Made by a program: the position numbers and the translations under genes. Below are positions 10,477 through 22,795 of a stretch of 64,000 nucleotides of DNA, piece by piece. This DNA is from Panicum virgatum. Taxonomy: Eukaryota; Streptophyta; Magnoliopsida; Poales; Poaceae. Where the stretch lies: NCBI RefSeq assembly GCF_016808335.1, contig NC_053153.1:25840090-25904089 (forward strand). Direction: 5' to 3'. A model generated the notes under the pieces. That model searched no databases and was not told the origin of the DNA. It saw only the letters and a program-made list of their open reading frames with translations. Position 1 is the first letter of the stretch; each line of letters starts with the position of its first letter.

Positions 10477-11271
10477 ATCTAGTTATGTTGGTAGCTTGTT
10501 CCTGCATCAAAGATGTGCTTGCCATATCATCAAGCTTATTGTTAAGGCTGGCCTTGATGTGTTTAGGCCTATGCTGTCTGCATTTAGAACTGCTATGTCA
10601 TTTTAGAATTCATCTAATCAACATATTGTTGCATACACATCATATTGTATTATTGCTAATGCAAGACCTCGCTAGTTTGGCTTGGATATGGATGTGAGAT
10701 GGAATCCCACTTATCTCATGTTCAAACATCTCTTGCCCCATAAGAACTCATTCTCTATTTTCATCACTACTAATCATCCTTTGATTGATGGCCAGCCACT
10801 CTTGATAGAACAACACTGGAATGCTGCTGAAACAATATTTGAATTCCTTGAACAATTCTATGGTTATACTGTTGTTTTGTCTGTTGTTTATTATCCCACA
10901 TCTCCATTAGTATTGCATCATGTTATTGAGATAGCTGGTCATCATAATATTTATGAAAATGACAAAGATTTAAGAAATATTGTTGTTCCTATGGAAGATA
11001 AGTTTCTACAATACTGGTGTGACATACCTATGCTTTATGCCTTTGCATTTATATTGGATCCTAGGGCCAAGATGAAGGGTCTAGCAATGTTCTAATGCTA
11101 TTATCATAGCTTAATGATTGTTATTACTCCTACAATTTAACTGAGGTAAGGGCTGAATTATCTGTTGTTTTTGCTAAGTATGATGCTGGCTCTGTAAGGA
11201 TGCAAAGGGTTGCACAACCAGGCTCTATAGGTAAGAAAAGGACTGCTTGGGGTAAGATCTTTCGGGGTGAT
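10477..11271 (+). pseudogene. hAT transposase, piece 1 of 3
   Basis: Middle of a hAT (Ac/RICESLEEPER-like) transposase, cut at its 5' side by the family C LTR. Visible motifs: C-x-CHIIKLIVKAGLD, VRWNPTYLMFKHLL, FLEQFYGYTV, YYPTSPLVLHHV, KFLQYW and FAFILDPRAKMKGL. By family these belong to the RNase H-like catalytic fold and the start of the C-terminal region. In-frame stops (for example near 10605, 10672 and 11093) mark it as a pseudogene. The final codons (KIFRGD) run in frame into 38977 once the A element and one copy of the GTGAT duplication are removed. Confidence 0.85.
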
Positions 11272-12942
11272 TGTTGGTTTCTCTTATGCTCAATATGAAA
11301 CGGTATTTCGCAAGCGCACAGAATCACCGGTGTAGCACTTCACCACGGTGTATTCTTGGGTATCGTGAAAATCCTCAGGGAAGAACTATGGTAAAGTATA
11401 TCATAAATCGTAGTGACAACCTCTACTGATTATATCAACCGTCTAATTCAACAGGGGTAAGCCAGATAAATCGATAGGATAAATGGCTAGGCAATGAACG
11501 TTTGACACAGGAGACTCTATACCTTAGAGCAGTAGTAGCTAGGAGGACAACAAGTGAGAAAGGGCACCAGATACACTTCTAAACTACCGAGCTAGCCTCA
11601 CTAGAAAAAAACATATGCTTCTTTATTGATGATGAGAACCTGGAGTTTACTTTGGCGGCCTTAAAGAAGGACACAGACTGGGATGAGAAGAGAGTCCAAT
11701 GACATTCGGCAACTACTGCTATGTAAACACCCGAACGTGGTGGACTACAAAGATCGGAAAAGACTGTCACCACTTGCCGACTACCACTGCAGTATTGTGG
11801 GGTGGAACACACTTTCTAGCTAGTACTAAGTCAGACACCACGTCTGCACTAGGTACTTGGATTTCTCTTGAGGCCTTCCAAAGAAATCCCACTCAACCTA
11901 GCGAACTGACTTGAGCTCACTTGTCAGGGTGAGAAAACCCGTAAGACAAGCTTTGACAAACGAGAAGGATAACTTAAACTGAACTAGAGGTAAAATACTT
12001 CCACAGACATGTACTCATACTTGGAAAATTAAACGACTTGCGGAAAGTAAAGCTGACTTGAAGTAAATAAAGAAGATTACTTATATTAATAAAGTCAAAG
12101 GAAAAGATACAAGAACTTATACTAAGCTCCGATGACGATTGCGGATACCCGAGACAACCTCGACTCGACTCAAACTCCCAACTACTAACCTACTCTAGAA
12201 ATGAGAGAAGAGAGAACTCCTTTTGGTGTGTGTTACAAGTGAGGATGGGAGGCCTACTTATAGTAGTTCAAGGTCAGTTCAGAGGTCGGTACTGCAGGTG
12301 TGCGTTACTCTTTCTTGGCTTCGACTTCACACTAAAGCACATCCCCAGAGGCTAAAAGGTGGGGCCAGGCAGCCTCCCCTAGGCCGGCCGGCCTGGGGGT
12401 GTTGCCATCTGGCCACCGTCTTCAGATGGACGCTCCTGATCCCTCCTAGATGTTGGTTCCGTTGGTGCTTGGTCCAAAGAAAGTTTCGTAGGTCGGGTGC
12501 CTCCGGAGCCCGTTGTCCCTCCATTTCACCGACGTTGTAGATCAACGCTCCACATTACTCCAGGGATGGGTATCACCGACGTTTGCTTCTCTGGGCACCG
12601 ACTGGTGGGTCCTTTTGATTGATGCCCATGCCTTCCAGGTCCACTGACTGAATCAGGGGCCAATCCCTAGTTTAGGGGCATTGTGAGCATGTCACCTTTC
12701 TCCTGTAGCAAGGATGCACCCATGTCTATTGAGGTGTCAGGCCGGCCGGCACGGTCGATGCCGGGCGGCCTGGATTTTCTCTGTTTTCGTCCATTTTGGC
12801 ACTGTGATCTAATGCAAGCACAACTCATCCAAAATTTGTGGAACTGATTAGAATTAAATAAAATATACGTGGAACATTGTGCAAAAGCTCGTTTTATTCC
12901 TGAGAAGTTGACGGTCAGAACGTGAAATAATGGCCGTCAACA
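11272..12942 (-). repeat. 3' LTR of family A copy 2 (1671 bp)
   Basis: On the minus strand it starts TGTTGACGG and ends AAACCAACA. It is the only uninterrupted A LTR in the window. A TATA-like ACTATAAGTAGG lies on the minus strand near 12252-12263, and GGCCGGCC clusters sit at about 12380 and 12740. Confidence 0.9.
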
Positions 12943-14239
12943 CCCGCCAAGCTTAAACATTTGTTTGTTCTCGAGCAAAGCTTAACACTAAGGCTCGGTG
13001 GATCTAGAGTTGCATCAGTGTCCACCCCCTATAGGTACCCTGCAATCAACATATTACTCTACCCATGTGTACGTCAAGTAAGTTGGCTCATACCTACATG
13101 CTCTGGTTGATGGGGCTTATTCGCATTTCATCCCCCTCTTGAGCGGTTGGAGGACTGAACAACTTTCACCAGAATATTTTTCATGTTTCCCTATTCACAT
13201 TTATTCTCGGAATATTTGCAAGTTTTGCACAAGTATGGTTAAAATTCCCCAAAGGTACTCTCAATCGCTCAAGGTGTGTGATCCTCATCATGGTCGAAAT
13301 TTGACCAACTTCTTCCTACTCTAAGGCTGATTTGTGGAGTTTTGGGTAGGAAGAGTGTCGCATACCTTGATTACCTATATTGCTGAGCCAAAGAGTGGTT
13401 CGCGAGAGGTAAGTATTTGATCAAATTCTGATCTTATGGAATTTCAGATGTTCAAGGGAGAGGGAGGAAATGGACTCACACTGAAAATATTTTGGGTCAT
13501 TTTATTTGAACTCCTCATTTGAACTCTTTTTGCTAAGGATCATGGGTACTCTCTTCGTCTTCTTTTTTTTCTTCTCATTCATGTTTTAATAAAGAAGATT
13601 ACTCCATGTCCTCCTTGATAGAAATTCTTCAAATGGAGTCTTTGGATATTTTTTACCCTTTTGAAATGAATAGGCATACAGTGGAGATTTTAGGTTGGAG
13701 TTGTGGTGGAATTGTCTGTTGGAATTGGATGGCAATACCCAGAGTAGGTGATTGTCATGCCAGACATTTTTTAGGCTAGCAATGAAATGGGTACGCAAAG
13801 GAGAAAGACCGACAATTGACAAGTTCCTTTCCTCAAGCGAACTCACCATTCGACAGGGCTCAAAGTAAATCAAGATAGCCTATGGTTTGCTCATGTAATA
13901 AAACATTATGGCTCTGGATAGGGCATGTAAACCATTAGGGAATTCTTTCACCACGATTCAAAATTTTAATTGATTCCTAGAAATTCCCTTACTAAGGTAT
14001 ATAGTTTTGATTCCAATGTAGGCTATCTCAAATCCACAACAACTTAGACTTAGAAATCATGTTAATGCTCCCACACAATTAGATTTTCAGCGGTATCTAT
14101 TATGTGCCAACTAGCTCTAGTACTAGGTGAGTAAAAAGCTGTAAACGGGGCACATGCAAGGCTTAAATAGAGCAACTATTCATCATTTCCATAGTAAGAG
14201 CTTACACGGATTTCCACACATATGAGAGACAATTTTATT
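12943..14239 (-). other. Family A polypurine tract and noncoding 3' region, copy 2
   Basis: Plus-strand CCCGCCAAGCTTAAAC (12943-12958) is the reverse of the polypurine tract beside the 3' LTR. It is mutated relative to copy 1, which has an unbroken G run. The rest is collinear with 2283-3610 and noncoding. Confidence 0.7.
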
Positions 14240-15076
14240 CTAAGCATGGTAACATTTTTTATATTACATTATTGTTATTACTACTACTACTCACGGCAAG
14301 GCTCTACGAATGAACGAGTGGGTGTGATGACTTACCTGGGCACTTACGATCTCCCCCCAAGCTTCAACAAAGCTCAGTACTGCTGGTCGGGGTCTGGATA
14401 TGACTGCTGAGGGTAGTAGGTACCATGGGTCCAATCATAATGAATGGGGGATATCATCCCCCAACTCTCTTGTGTGAGGTTGGTGTTGTGCTCAAGGTTC
14501 TGACCCATCTCCTGCTGGTGGGTAGTAAAACCCCTGATTGTGACCGCATTCCATGCTGCCCTCAGCCTGGTACGAACTTTGGCACCCCTGGGTGTAGTAC
14601 ACATAGGCCTCCTCAAAACTCATGTGTGTTGTGGCTGGGTTTGGCTGTGCAGAGGTGTTTGGTGAAAGTGCTGACTATGATGGTCCAGCTTCCTGAGAAG
14701 CGCAGGCCTATCGTGAAGTTCTAGCATGGCAAGAAGTTCCTGCCTGCCGGGAGGTGCCTGCCTCGGCCAACTGTGCATCACACCGAGTCCTGCCTCATGT
14801 CATGGGACCAGCCGTGCTGTGACATGCGAGTTCTTTCTTTTCCATCTGTAGGGTTAGGTGTTTCACAGAGTAGAGAGTGAGAGAGCTTCGGGCAAGGGAG
14901 CTCGAACTCTTTGTCATACCCTGGATAGCACATAAAGACAGAGTTCCCGGGACCCTCAGACATCATGTGAACGTGGACAAAGTAGTCCAGACCGACAATG
15001 GTTTGGTATTCCTCTGTGGAGGGCAGATAGGTAACCTAAGCATTCTCCAGAACACTGACATCTCGTGCGATATGCG
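14240..15076 (-). pseudogene. Family A ORF2, C-terminal part, copy 2
   Basis: Reads from 15076 downwards. It contains FMCYPGYDKEFELPCP, MSFEEAYVYY and TNLTQESWGM, matching FMCYPGYDREIELPCP, MSFEEAYGHY and TQLTQENWGL of copy 1. It is broken by several stops and frame changes. The fragment begins abruptly at 15076/15077 against an LTR of the same family in the opposite orientation. Confidence 0.7.
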
Positions 15077-15621
15077 TGTTGACGGTCGTTATCTCACGTT
15101 TTGACCATCAACTTCTCGGGAATAAAATGAGTTTTGCACCATGTTCCATGCATATTTTATTTGATTCTAATAAATTCTACAAGTTTTGGATGAGTTGTGC
15201 TTGCAGGAATTCACTGTCCAAAGATGGTCCAAATCAGAGAACACATTCCGTGCTGACCGGCCCAACACCTCCACATACATGGGTCCAATAATTTTACTGG
15301 AGCAATGTGACACATTCATAAGGTTCCAAAACAAGGCGAACATTTCATATCCTGTCGGTGGACCCGGAAGGCACAAGGTTCAACCCAAAGACCCACATGT
15401 CAGTGCCAAGATCATCAAATGGGGAAACCACCCATCCCAGAGGCAATGTGGAGTGTTGATCTACAATGTCGGCGAAACGGAGGGCTGAGAGGCTCCGGAG
15501 GCAGGCCGCCCAGCCTAAGATTCCTGCATCTGAGAAAGATACCCGAAGAACCGACGTCCAGGAGGCATCAGAGGCCATCCACAGAAGGTCGATGGCCAGG
15601 TGGCACAATCCTAGGCCAGCT
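15077..15621 (+). repeat. Inverted family A LTR fragment (copy 3)
   Basis: Begins exactly at an LTR terminus (TGTTGACGG) but runs on the plus strand, head to head with the surrounding minus-strand A element. It stops after 545 bp inside CCAGCTGGC, where LTR B starts internally at GGCTACCTC. It is best read as the 5' LTR edge of a further A insertion whose remainder was deleted together with the left end of element B. Confidence 0.7.
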
Positions 15622-16600
15622 GGCTACCTCTACAAACCGTGGGTATAGTTGACATCCAGCAACTCTTAGCTAATCTAGACACCATGTCTACACTAGTAAG
15701 GGATACTCTAGTGTCCCGCGAGGAGCCCCCATCCTTCGGATGGACAGACATCACACTAGAGCAATCATACGAATACTGGAGCAGTTGATAGAGTTATAAG
15801 AACAAAAGACTAACCATCTCCATCACAGCGCGATTATGCAATGCAAGCATTGAATAATAACGCAACCATGACAAGAACCATATACTCGATAACTTAGAAT
15901 ATACTTCAAGCAGATATCGGTAACCATAGTCTAATTCTATTACAAATGACTGAATATTTCAAGAGAGAGCTAGAGATGAACCCATACCAGACTCTCGAGC
16001 AACTCCGGCGACTCGATGACTCCTAGACTTCTCCTAAACTCCACTAAGCCTAAAGACTATGTAAGGAATGCAAGAGAGGAAATGAGAGGTGTGGTGAGTG
16101 TGTGTGTGTCCTATTCTCCCCCCTGTATTTATAGCAGGGAGCCACCGGCCGCAGCACCCCAAACTGACGTTGTGAACCAACAGGGAAGCACCACGTGCCT
16201 TGGTTTAGGCGGTGGGGCCAACGGGCCTGGTCGGCCGACCAGGTAGTTCGGTCGGCCTGCCCGGGCCGCCAACCACCCCAACTTCCTGGAGTGGGCTTGT
16301 CTTGGTCTCCCCTTGTCCTAAAGTTGAGGCACGGCCTGCCCCAGCTAGGTTTGCTTCAGTTCTTGGGCTTCACTTGGTTCATTTGAGTCTGAATCGGTAC
16401 TCTGATATTTCCTGTGATTCTCTGCTGGGCCAAAGTGTGCTTGCAACCTGCATATTAGCTTGAAAACATAACTTGCATATTCTAAAAGGTAAAGTGTGAT
16501 TTTAGGACTTTATTGGATAAGAATGCGTGTAAGAAATGCAAACTCTCATGATTTTCTGATCAAGTTGACGCCTGTAAATGATCGTTAGTGAGCGTCAACA
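15622..16600 (-). repeat. 3' LTR of element B, truncated
   Basis: Nearly identical to 20923-21901. About 540 bp are missing at the 15622 side. It ends CGTCAACA at 16600, next to the polypurine tract. ATTTATAG near 16130 is the reversed LTR TATA box. Confidence 0.85.
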
Positions 16601-17216
16601 AGATCCCCCCAAGTTGTCCTTTGCTCCTCCCGAGCAAAGTAGGACAAATCAGGTTGTTAATCAGAAAATCACTTTGACTCGTACCTTACCTGTCATGTCA
16701 TAGTCTGAAGCAAAGAGATTCATCTATAAGCTTAAATAAGTTGGTTAGTATACCTTTGCTCAATTACCTTACTCCCTCATGGGGCTTTTTAGCTGTCTCC
16801 TTGTCTTGGGCTGTTGAGAGTTAGAACGGTGTATAAAGCAGTACTTACTTGTTCATAGATCCGCAATCCATATGGAGACACTTTTTTGAAATATTTTTGA
16901 AAACATGGCAAAGCTCCTAGGATAACTCTCTCGAGGCACTCATCTTGTATCTCCTTACTAGTGCAGTGTTTGCCTTTGATCTTCCCTACTACTACAAGCC
17001 TTTGTGGAGCTCAAGGTAGGATAAGAACAGGGCACACTTGTATTCTATTTAATGTAAAGTCAAAGAGAGGATCCATGGAGAAACAAGTCTTGCAATCTCG
17101 ATCAAAAGGTGCAAGTGTATGAGTGGATGGATGGATGAATATGGCTTACTCCTTGAGGTAATGGCTTTTCTCTCTCGAATCATCCCTATCTCTCTTTTTT
17201 TTGAGACATGGTTACC

Positions 17217-17252
<36 letters not shown>

Positions 17253-17959
17253 GGTCATGCTTCTTTGGCATGCCATCTTTCCTCTTCTTTTTGGGGGCAA
17301 CCATAATCTGACTTTATTTTATTTCAGGGATGTTCTATGAGAGAGATCACCGAGACATGGAGCATTTATTGATGTGGAATGGATGGTGGTGCTAATTCCT
17401 AGTGTAGGAATATAGCAAATGGATGGGATGTGTACGTGCTCATGATCGAGAAAGCATGAAGAGTATCTCACTAGGGTCACCCAATTTGACAAAACTCAAC
17501 AGAACATCAAGCAGCATATGTATAATGGTTTTTCATGGAATATGGCTTATGGCTCTGGTAGGACATTGCATATCGCTGGGGAACTTGTCTTTTAATTTTT
17601 TTAATTTTTTTTTTCGAAAACAACTCCAGACTTTAAGCATCACTAGAACAAGCTTGCATAACCTTATTTACCATATCTAAAGTCACAACAACTTAGACTC
17701 AGATCAAGCATATACAACCCACGGAACTTTCAGGTTCATTGGCAAGATATTTGTATAACCAATGAATATAAACTCAAGAGAACTCTTATTTTCAAACTAG
17801 GCACAATAGACATGATAGAGCAAAGCAAAACTCATCCTTTCAACTTATCAAAAGGGAGTTAAAACATTCTTACCGCGCATTATGGAAAAGAGAAATAAAG
17901 CAGTAAATTTTTATTTTGTTTTTAAAAGTTTTTATCAAATTTTATTGAAAGCAAATTAA
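16601..17959 (-). other. Element B polypurine tract and noncoding 3' interior
   Basis: Plus-strand AGATCCCCCCAAGTT at 16601-16615 is the reversed polypurine tract AACTTGGGGGGATCT. The following 1.3 kb has no recognisable coding sequence. It contains a (TC)n run at about 17221-17249 and a T/A-rich stretch near 17595-17615. It lies where pol, or the extra ORF2 of family A, would be expected. Confidence 0.65.
17221..17249. repeat. (TC)n microsatellite
   Basis: About 14 TC units inside the noncoding part of element B. Confidence 0.9.
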
Positions 17960-20238
17960 GGGATACAGTTGACTTAGGGGAGGGAACCTCCCCCAAGCTA
18001 GCTCTTGGTTTAGGATCCGAAAAGTAGGACCTTTCTCCATACCTGATCAGGTTGAGGTCATTTCGTTCATACCTGGAGAAGTAGTAGCAGTCGATGACGT
18101 CTTGTTCTTCTTGCGCCACACCTTCTTGGTCTTCTTCGGTGGCGTAGGCGGCGCAGGAACAGAATCCTCGGATGTTGGATATACGATTTCCAGATCTTCC
18201 TATACTGTATTGGTGATGCAATCAGGGATCTTCTGATCATCTTCCACTGGCTCGGTTGGTGGAGTATGAATTTCCCAATCCTCCCAAGCTAGCTTGGAAG
18301 AGGGGTGATAGTCTTGATCATCCCAACCGGGCTCTACCCATAACCCTTGTTTCTCACTATCCTCATGAATCAGGAATATCTCTTTCTTGTTTTGGAACTT
18401 AAATTTCATGGTCTTTCCCATGATACGAGGCTGATTCTTCCTCTCCCCACATCAATTCTGGTATTTGTATCCTTGAGGAATGGTCGCCCAAGTATGAGCG
18501 GAACTCCAAGATCTCCTTCCATATCAAGGACCACGAAGTCCACCAATATGTAGGTATTCTTGACTTTGACCATTAACCACTCCACAACTCCTTCTGGATA
18601 TCTTATCATGGAATCTGCCAGTTGAACACACATAGTGGTAGGGGAAATTGATGGATAGCCTAGCTTCTCGAAAGTCACCTTGGGCATGATGTTGACGCAG
18701 GCTCCAAGGTCACAAAGGGCGTGATCAAATTCATAATAAGAGATTGAGCAGCTGATCACTGGGGTTCCGGGATCTTCTCTTATTGTGGCTGCTAACTCGC
18801 CCCACGCACCTCTTCTTGGGTGTGTGTGCTTCTCTGCATAGCTGAGGGGTGTCCTGCTAAGGGGCTCTTTCCACATAGCATTGATGACATTCACGCTTTC
18901 TAGAGTAGACTCGGGTTGCCCTGGAATTTTCCCTAGTTCAGCAGCAGGTGTAGCAGCAGCTAATTGAGCCAATTGAGTTTCTAGTGCCTTATTGAAACCC
19001 AGCTGGTTCTTCATAGCCGTGGAGAATCCGTCCATCTTGGCATGGATAGTCTCCATAGATTTATCCATAGCGGCCAACTTTTTCTGAAGGGACTCATTGA
19101 TCTTCGCTTGGCCGTAGACAAGATCTCTCAAGATAGGCTAATTAGGACCGAAAGAATTCGAATTCCCATTACCTCCTTGGTAATATGGGTGTGGTTGATT
19201 CCACCCCTGACCTCCTTGTTGACAAAACCCATTGCTGCCATTGAGGAATAGAGCTTCTTCTTGGGTTTCTGGGCAATTGTCGCCCGAATGTCTAACATTC
19301 CCACAGACCTCGCACGTCATGCGAGCTTCCAAGGCTTGAAGTGTTTGCATCTGGGCCTTATCTTGGGAATAATCCTCAAACTTCTTAAGGAGGAGATCAA
19401 TCTTCATAGCGAGCATGTCGGCCTCCTTGACGGAGTGCATACCTCGTTGGCGCGGTTGGAGGCGATCATCGCTCCAACCTTGGTTGGAAACCATCTTCTC
19501 GATCAATGATGTAGGTCTTTCAATGGTCAGCGAGAAGAAAGCTCCACCCGCGGCGGCATCCACATGATCACGGGATGACTGTGTCAGCCCGTTGTAGAAG
19601 TTCTGTAGAATGAGCTAATTATCCATTTCGTGGTGCGGACATGCCAGAATGTACTCCTGAAGCCTCTCCCAAGCTTCCGGAATTGACTCATTTGATGCCT
19701 GCTGGAAGTTCGAAATCCGACCACGAAGAGCATTGGTTTTGCCCGTCGGAAAGAACTTCGAGAGGAACGCCTTGGCACATTTATTTCAAGTATCCACAGC
19801 AGCCTTGTTAGCGTAAAACCATTGCTTCGCTCTCCCCAAGAGAGAGAACGGAAACAGACGGAGCCGGATTGCATCTTGTGATACACCCTTGATAACAAAA
19901 GTACTGCAGAGCTCCAGGAACTGCTGGAGATGAGCGTTGGCATCCTCATTGGCCATGCCACAGAATGGGCTGGCCTGCACCATCGTAATGAGACCCGTCT
20001 TGATCTCGAAATTTTCTGTTCCGGTGTTAACCTCAGGTCTAGTCGGGACCTGGCTAGCAGATGGAGCAGAGTAATCATGGAGTGTCTTCTGGGCCATAGC
20101 TCTAGGAGCTGACGACGATGCGATGACTGGATCAACTGTTGGGAGTGATCTCTGAGGCGATACGAGACAAGCTCGTGTCCTCCTCAAAAGTGACTCTGGA
20201 TCGGAATGAAAGTTTTGCGGCAAGTCGAAACCGGTCAT
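17960..20238 (-). pseudogene. Element B gag-retropepsin
   Basis: Starts at the ATG at 20238. The capsid-like part contains GLITMVQASPFCGMANEDANAHLQ and RLRLFPFSLLGRAKQWF. One CCHC knuckle follows (CEVCGNVRHSGDNC, about 19330-19290). The retropepsin has CDLGACVNIMPK (about 18710-18675), with DLGA in place of DTGA as usual in Athila/Tat-type proteases, then VDFVVLDMEGD and ILGRPFL. A tail KKTKKVWRKK ends near 17960. One frame runs almost throughout, but stops replace single codons at about 19786, 19620 and 19137, and a frame change near 18420 splits the tail. Role by family: particle protein and processing protease. This copy is inactive. Confidence 0.8.
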
Positions 20239-20355
20239 ACACTACCCTGTTTTCATATCAACAAAGACAAGAAAACAAAGCCAAGTTAGCCTGTTTAGCA
20301 AGCGAATTCCAATTTCGATTTTGTTCACAACTTTGTCTATATATTTCACTCTGTG

Positions 20356-20376
20356 CCTTCCCCGGCAACGGTGCCA
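20356..20376 (-). promoter_or_regulatory. Primer-binding site of element B
   Basis: The minus strand reads TGGCACCGTTGCCGGGGAAGG, eight bases from the LTR end. This resembles the TGGCGCCGTTGCCGGGGA site of grass Athila/Tat elements, probably tRNA-Asp type from memory. Confidence 0.65.
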
Positions 20377-20384
20377 AAAATGCT

Positions 20385-21901
20385 TGTTGGCACCTACCAA
20401 CATCACCCAGTGATGACGCCCGCAGACGCTAATTTCGGATGGCAGTATTTCATGAACCATGAATAGATCCGCAAGCGCACGGAATACCGCTGTAGCATTT
20501 TACCCGGGAGTATACCGGGGTGTCATTTATATTTCCACAGAAAAGGCGATGAGTGAGAGAATATATAGATCAGTTGGTGAGCTCTATCTAGATTGGATAT
20601 TCTCATGCATAAATAGGGGTAAGATAATAACATGGTAGGAGGTAGTGTGACACACACACAAACTACTCTCTTGGATAAAAGAATAAAGATTGCTTTAGGC
20701 CGGGAGCAAGGTAAAAGTCAGAGCTCGAGTCAGCTATGCTAGGCTAGCTATATCTACACTTTCTCATTGGTTAGCTTGTCAGAGATTAAACTACACAACA
20801 GGGAGATCGCTATCGAAGTAATAGGAGGAGCCCGTACACCCCGGCGACTTTATGTACATCCTACCCCCCATACCGAATGTGGAGGATTACTAAAAGGCAC
20901 GGACATGGCTGTCACCACCTGCCGGCTACCTCTACAAACCATGGGTATAGTTGACATCTAGCAACTCTTAGCTAATCTAGACACATGTCTATACTAGTAA
21001 GGGATACTCTAGTGCCCCTCGCGGAGCCCCCACCCTTCGAATGGAAAGATATCACACTAGAGCAATCATACGAATACTGGAGTAGTTGATAGAGTTCTAA
21101 GAACAAAAGACTAACCATCTTCAGCACAGGGCGATCATGCAATGCAAGCATTGAATAATAATGCAACCATGACAAGAACCATATACTCGATAACTTAGAA
21201 TATACTTCAAGCAGATATCGGTAACCATAGTCTAATTCTATTACAAACGACCGAATATTACAAGAGAGAGCTAGAGATGAACCCATACCAGACTCTCGAG
21301 CAACTCCGGCGACTCGATGACTCCTAGACTTCTCCTAAACTCCACTAAGCCTAAAGACTATGCAAGGAATGCAAGAGAGGAAATGAGAGGTGTGGTGAGT
21401 GTGTGTGTCCTATTCTCCCTCCTGTATTTATAGCAGGGAGCCACCGGCCGCAGCACCCCAAACCGACATTGTGAACCAACAGGGAAGTGCCACGTGCCTT
21501 GGTTGAGGCGGTGGGGCCAACGGGCCTGGTCGGCCGACCAGGTAGTTCGGTCGGCCTGCCCGGGCCGCCAACCGCCCCCCAAATTCCTGGAGTGGGCTTG
21601 TCTTGGTCTCCCCTTGTCCTAAAGTTGAGGCACGGCCTGCCCCAGCTGGGTTTGCTTCAGTTCTTGGGCTTCACTTGGTCCATTTGAGTCTAAATCGGTA
21701 CTCTGATATTTCTTGTGATTTTCTGCTGAGCCAAAGTGTGCTTGCAACCTGCATATTAGCTTGAAAACACAACTTGCATATTCTAAAAGGTAAAGTGTGA
21801 TTTTAGGACTTTATTGGATAAGAATGCGTGTAAGAAATGCAAACTCTCCTGATTTTCTGATCAAGTTGACGCGTGGAAATGATCATTAGTGAGCGTCAAC
21901 A
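20385..21901 (-). repeat. 5' LTR of element B (1517 bp)
   Basis: The minus strand starts TGTTGACGCTCACTAATG and ends GGTGCCAACA. The reversed TATA box ATTTATAG lies near 21425. A GGTCGGCCGACCAGG palindrome near 21528-21542 lies upstream of it. Confidence 0.88.
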
Positions 21902-22790
21902 CCCCATAGAGACATGGTTCCTGCAAAACATTAGTGCCACAAGTACCCGAAGCAAATATACAACAGAGATTAGCGGGTTAGTCGTTCTTGTGTTGACTGA
22001 ATCGCCACAAATGTTCTTCGTTGCGTCATGCCTTGTTTATTCAAAGGAAATATTTTTTTGATTCATTACTTAAGCGGGGATGGTTACTACTACTGAACCA
22101 TTATTATGACTATGATTAGCACTAAACTAATTTTAGCACTAATACTAATACAAATATTTTTGTTTTATAGGTGAGCTAGCACTTGAGTGCTTCGCTTAAT
22201 TAGCTCAAGGAGCTTGGTTAAACAAAGGAACTCAGAAAGAGGGTGAAGAAAACTCGAGTTCGGGGTGATACTTTGAACATGAGATGAAGGTGCGACGATG
22301 GAGCTCGGCCTCCTTGGCTTTTATAGCTAGGCACAGGGGGCAGACTGGCCTGCCTCTAAACGGTGGCGGTCTACACTTCTAGCCCTGCCGTTGAACGTGC
22401 CATGGTTGGTGGTGATGGGACTTGTATGGAGTAGGGAGGCCGGCCGGCCATGATGAAGGCCACTCGGCCCTGCACCGTCCCAGCTGCATCGACCCTTTTC
22501 CCTTTGCACCATCTGCACTCAAGCATTCATTCCCCTGCAGCCCCTGGCCAAAAGAGAGGAAGGTGGGGTCGGCCGGCCTAAAATTTGGCCAAATTTTTTT
22601 TTATTTCTCATGCTCACTAATTGATGCAAAACACTCATAATTTAGAAGGTACTAAGTTCAGAATCTAAACATGCAATGCTGTGGAAATGAAATGATGCAA
22701 TAAAAGAAAACTATCCTATATGCAAATGCAAGGAATGGATACATACCATGGTTCTCATGGCGAGAGCTCGAGTTTTGAGTCCAGAGCGGG
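21902..22790 (-). other. Family A copy 2 internal promoter and ORF2 leader
   Basis: Homologous to 1-570 of copy 1 read on the other strand. It shows TATAAAAG at 22318-22325, GGCCGGCC clusters near 22440 and 22570, the AAGTGCTAGCTCAC block, and TTTTGCAG before an ATG at the very edge of element B. Element B therefore landed within the first codons of ORF2. Bases 22791-22795 (ACTCT) are the duplication made by element D. Confidence 0.75.
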
Positions 22791-22795
22791 ACTCT

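Larger units (their letters stand above)
15622..21901 (-). mobile_element. Gypsy-type element B, minus strand, gag-protease only
   Basis: 5' LTR 20385-21901, primer site 20356-20376, gag-protease frame 20238 to about 17960, noncoding to 16616, polypurine tract and truncated 3' LTR 15622-16600. It sits immediately after the ORF2 ATG region of A copy 2 (boundary 21901/21902). Its left flank is lost, so no duplication can be read. No reverse transcriptase, RNase H or integrase is visible in the 3.8 kb interior. Gag, protease and primer site resemble family A, so A and B are probably related non-autonomous lineages. Confidence 0.85.

Noticed and set aside
10682..11095. Stand-alone 137-codon protein gene
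   Set aside because: It is only the open middle of the broken hAT transposase, with recognisable sequence continuing on both sides.
19584..20135. 183-codon minus-strand frame beside element B gag
   Set aside because: Alternative frame of gag. The real frame carries the capsid-like and knuckle motifs and runs through stops.
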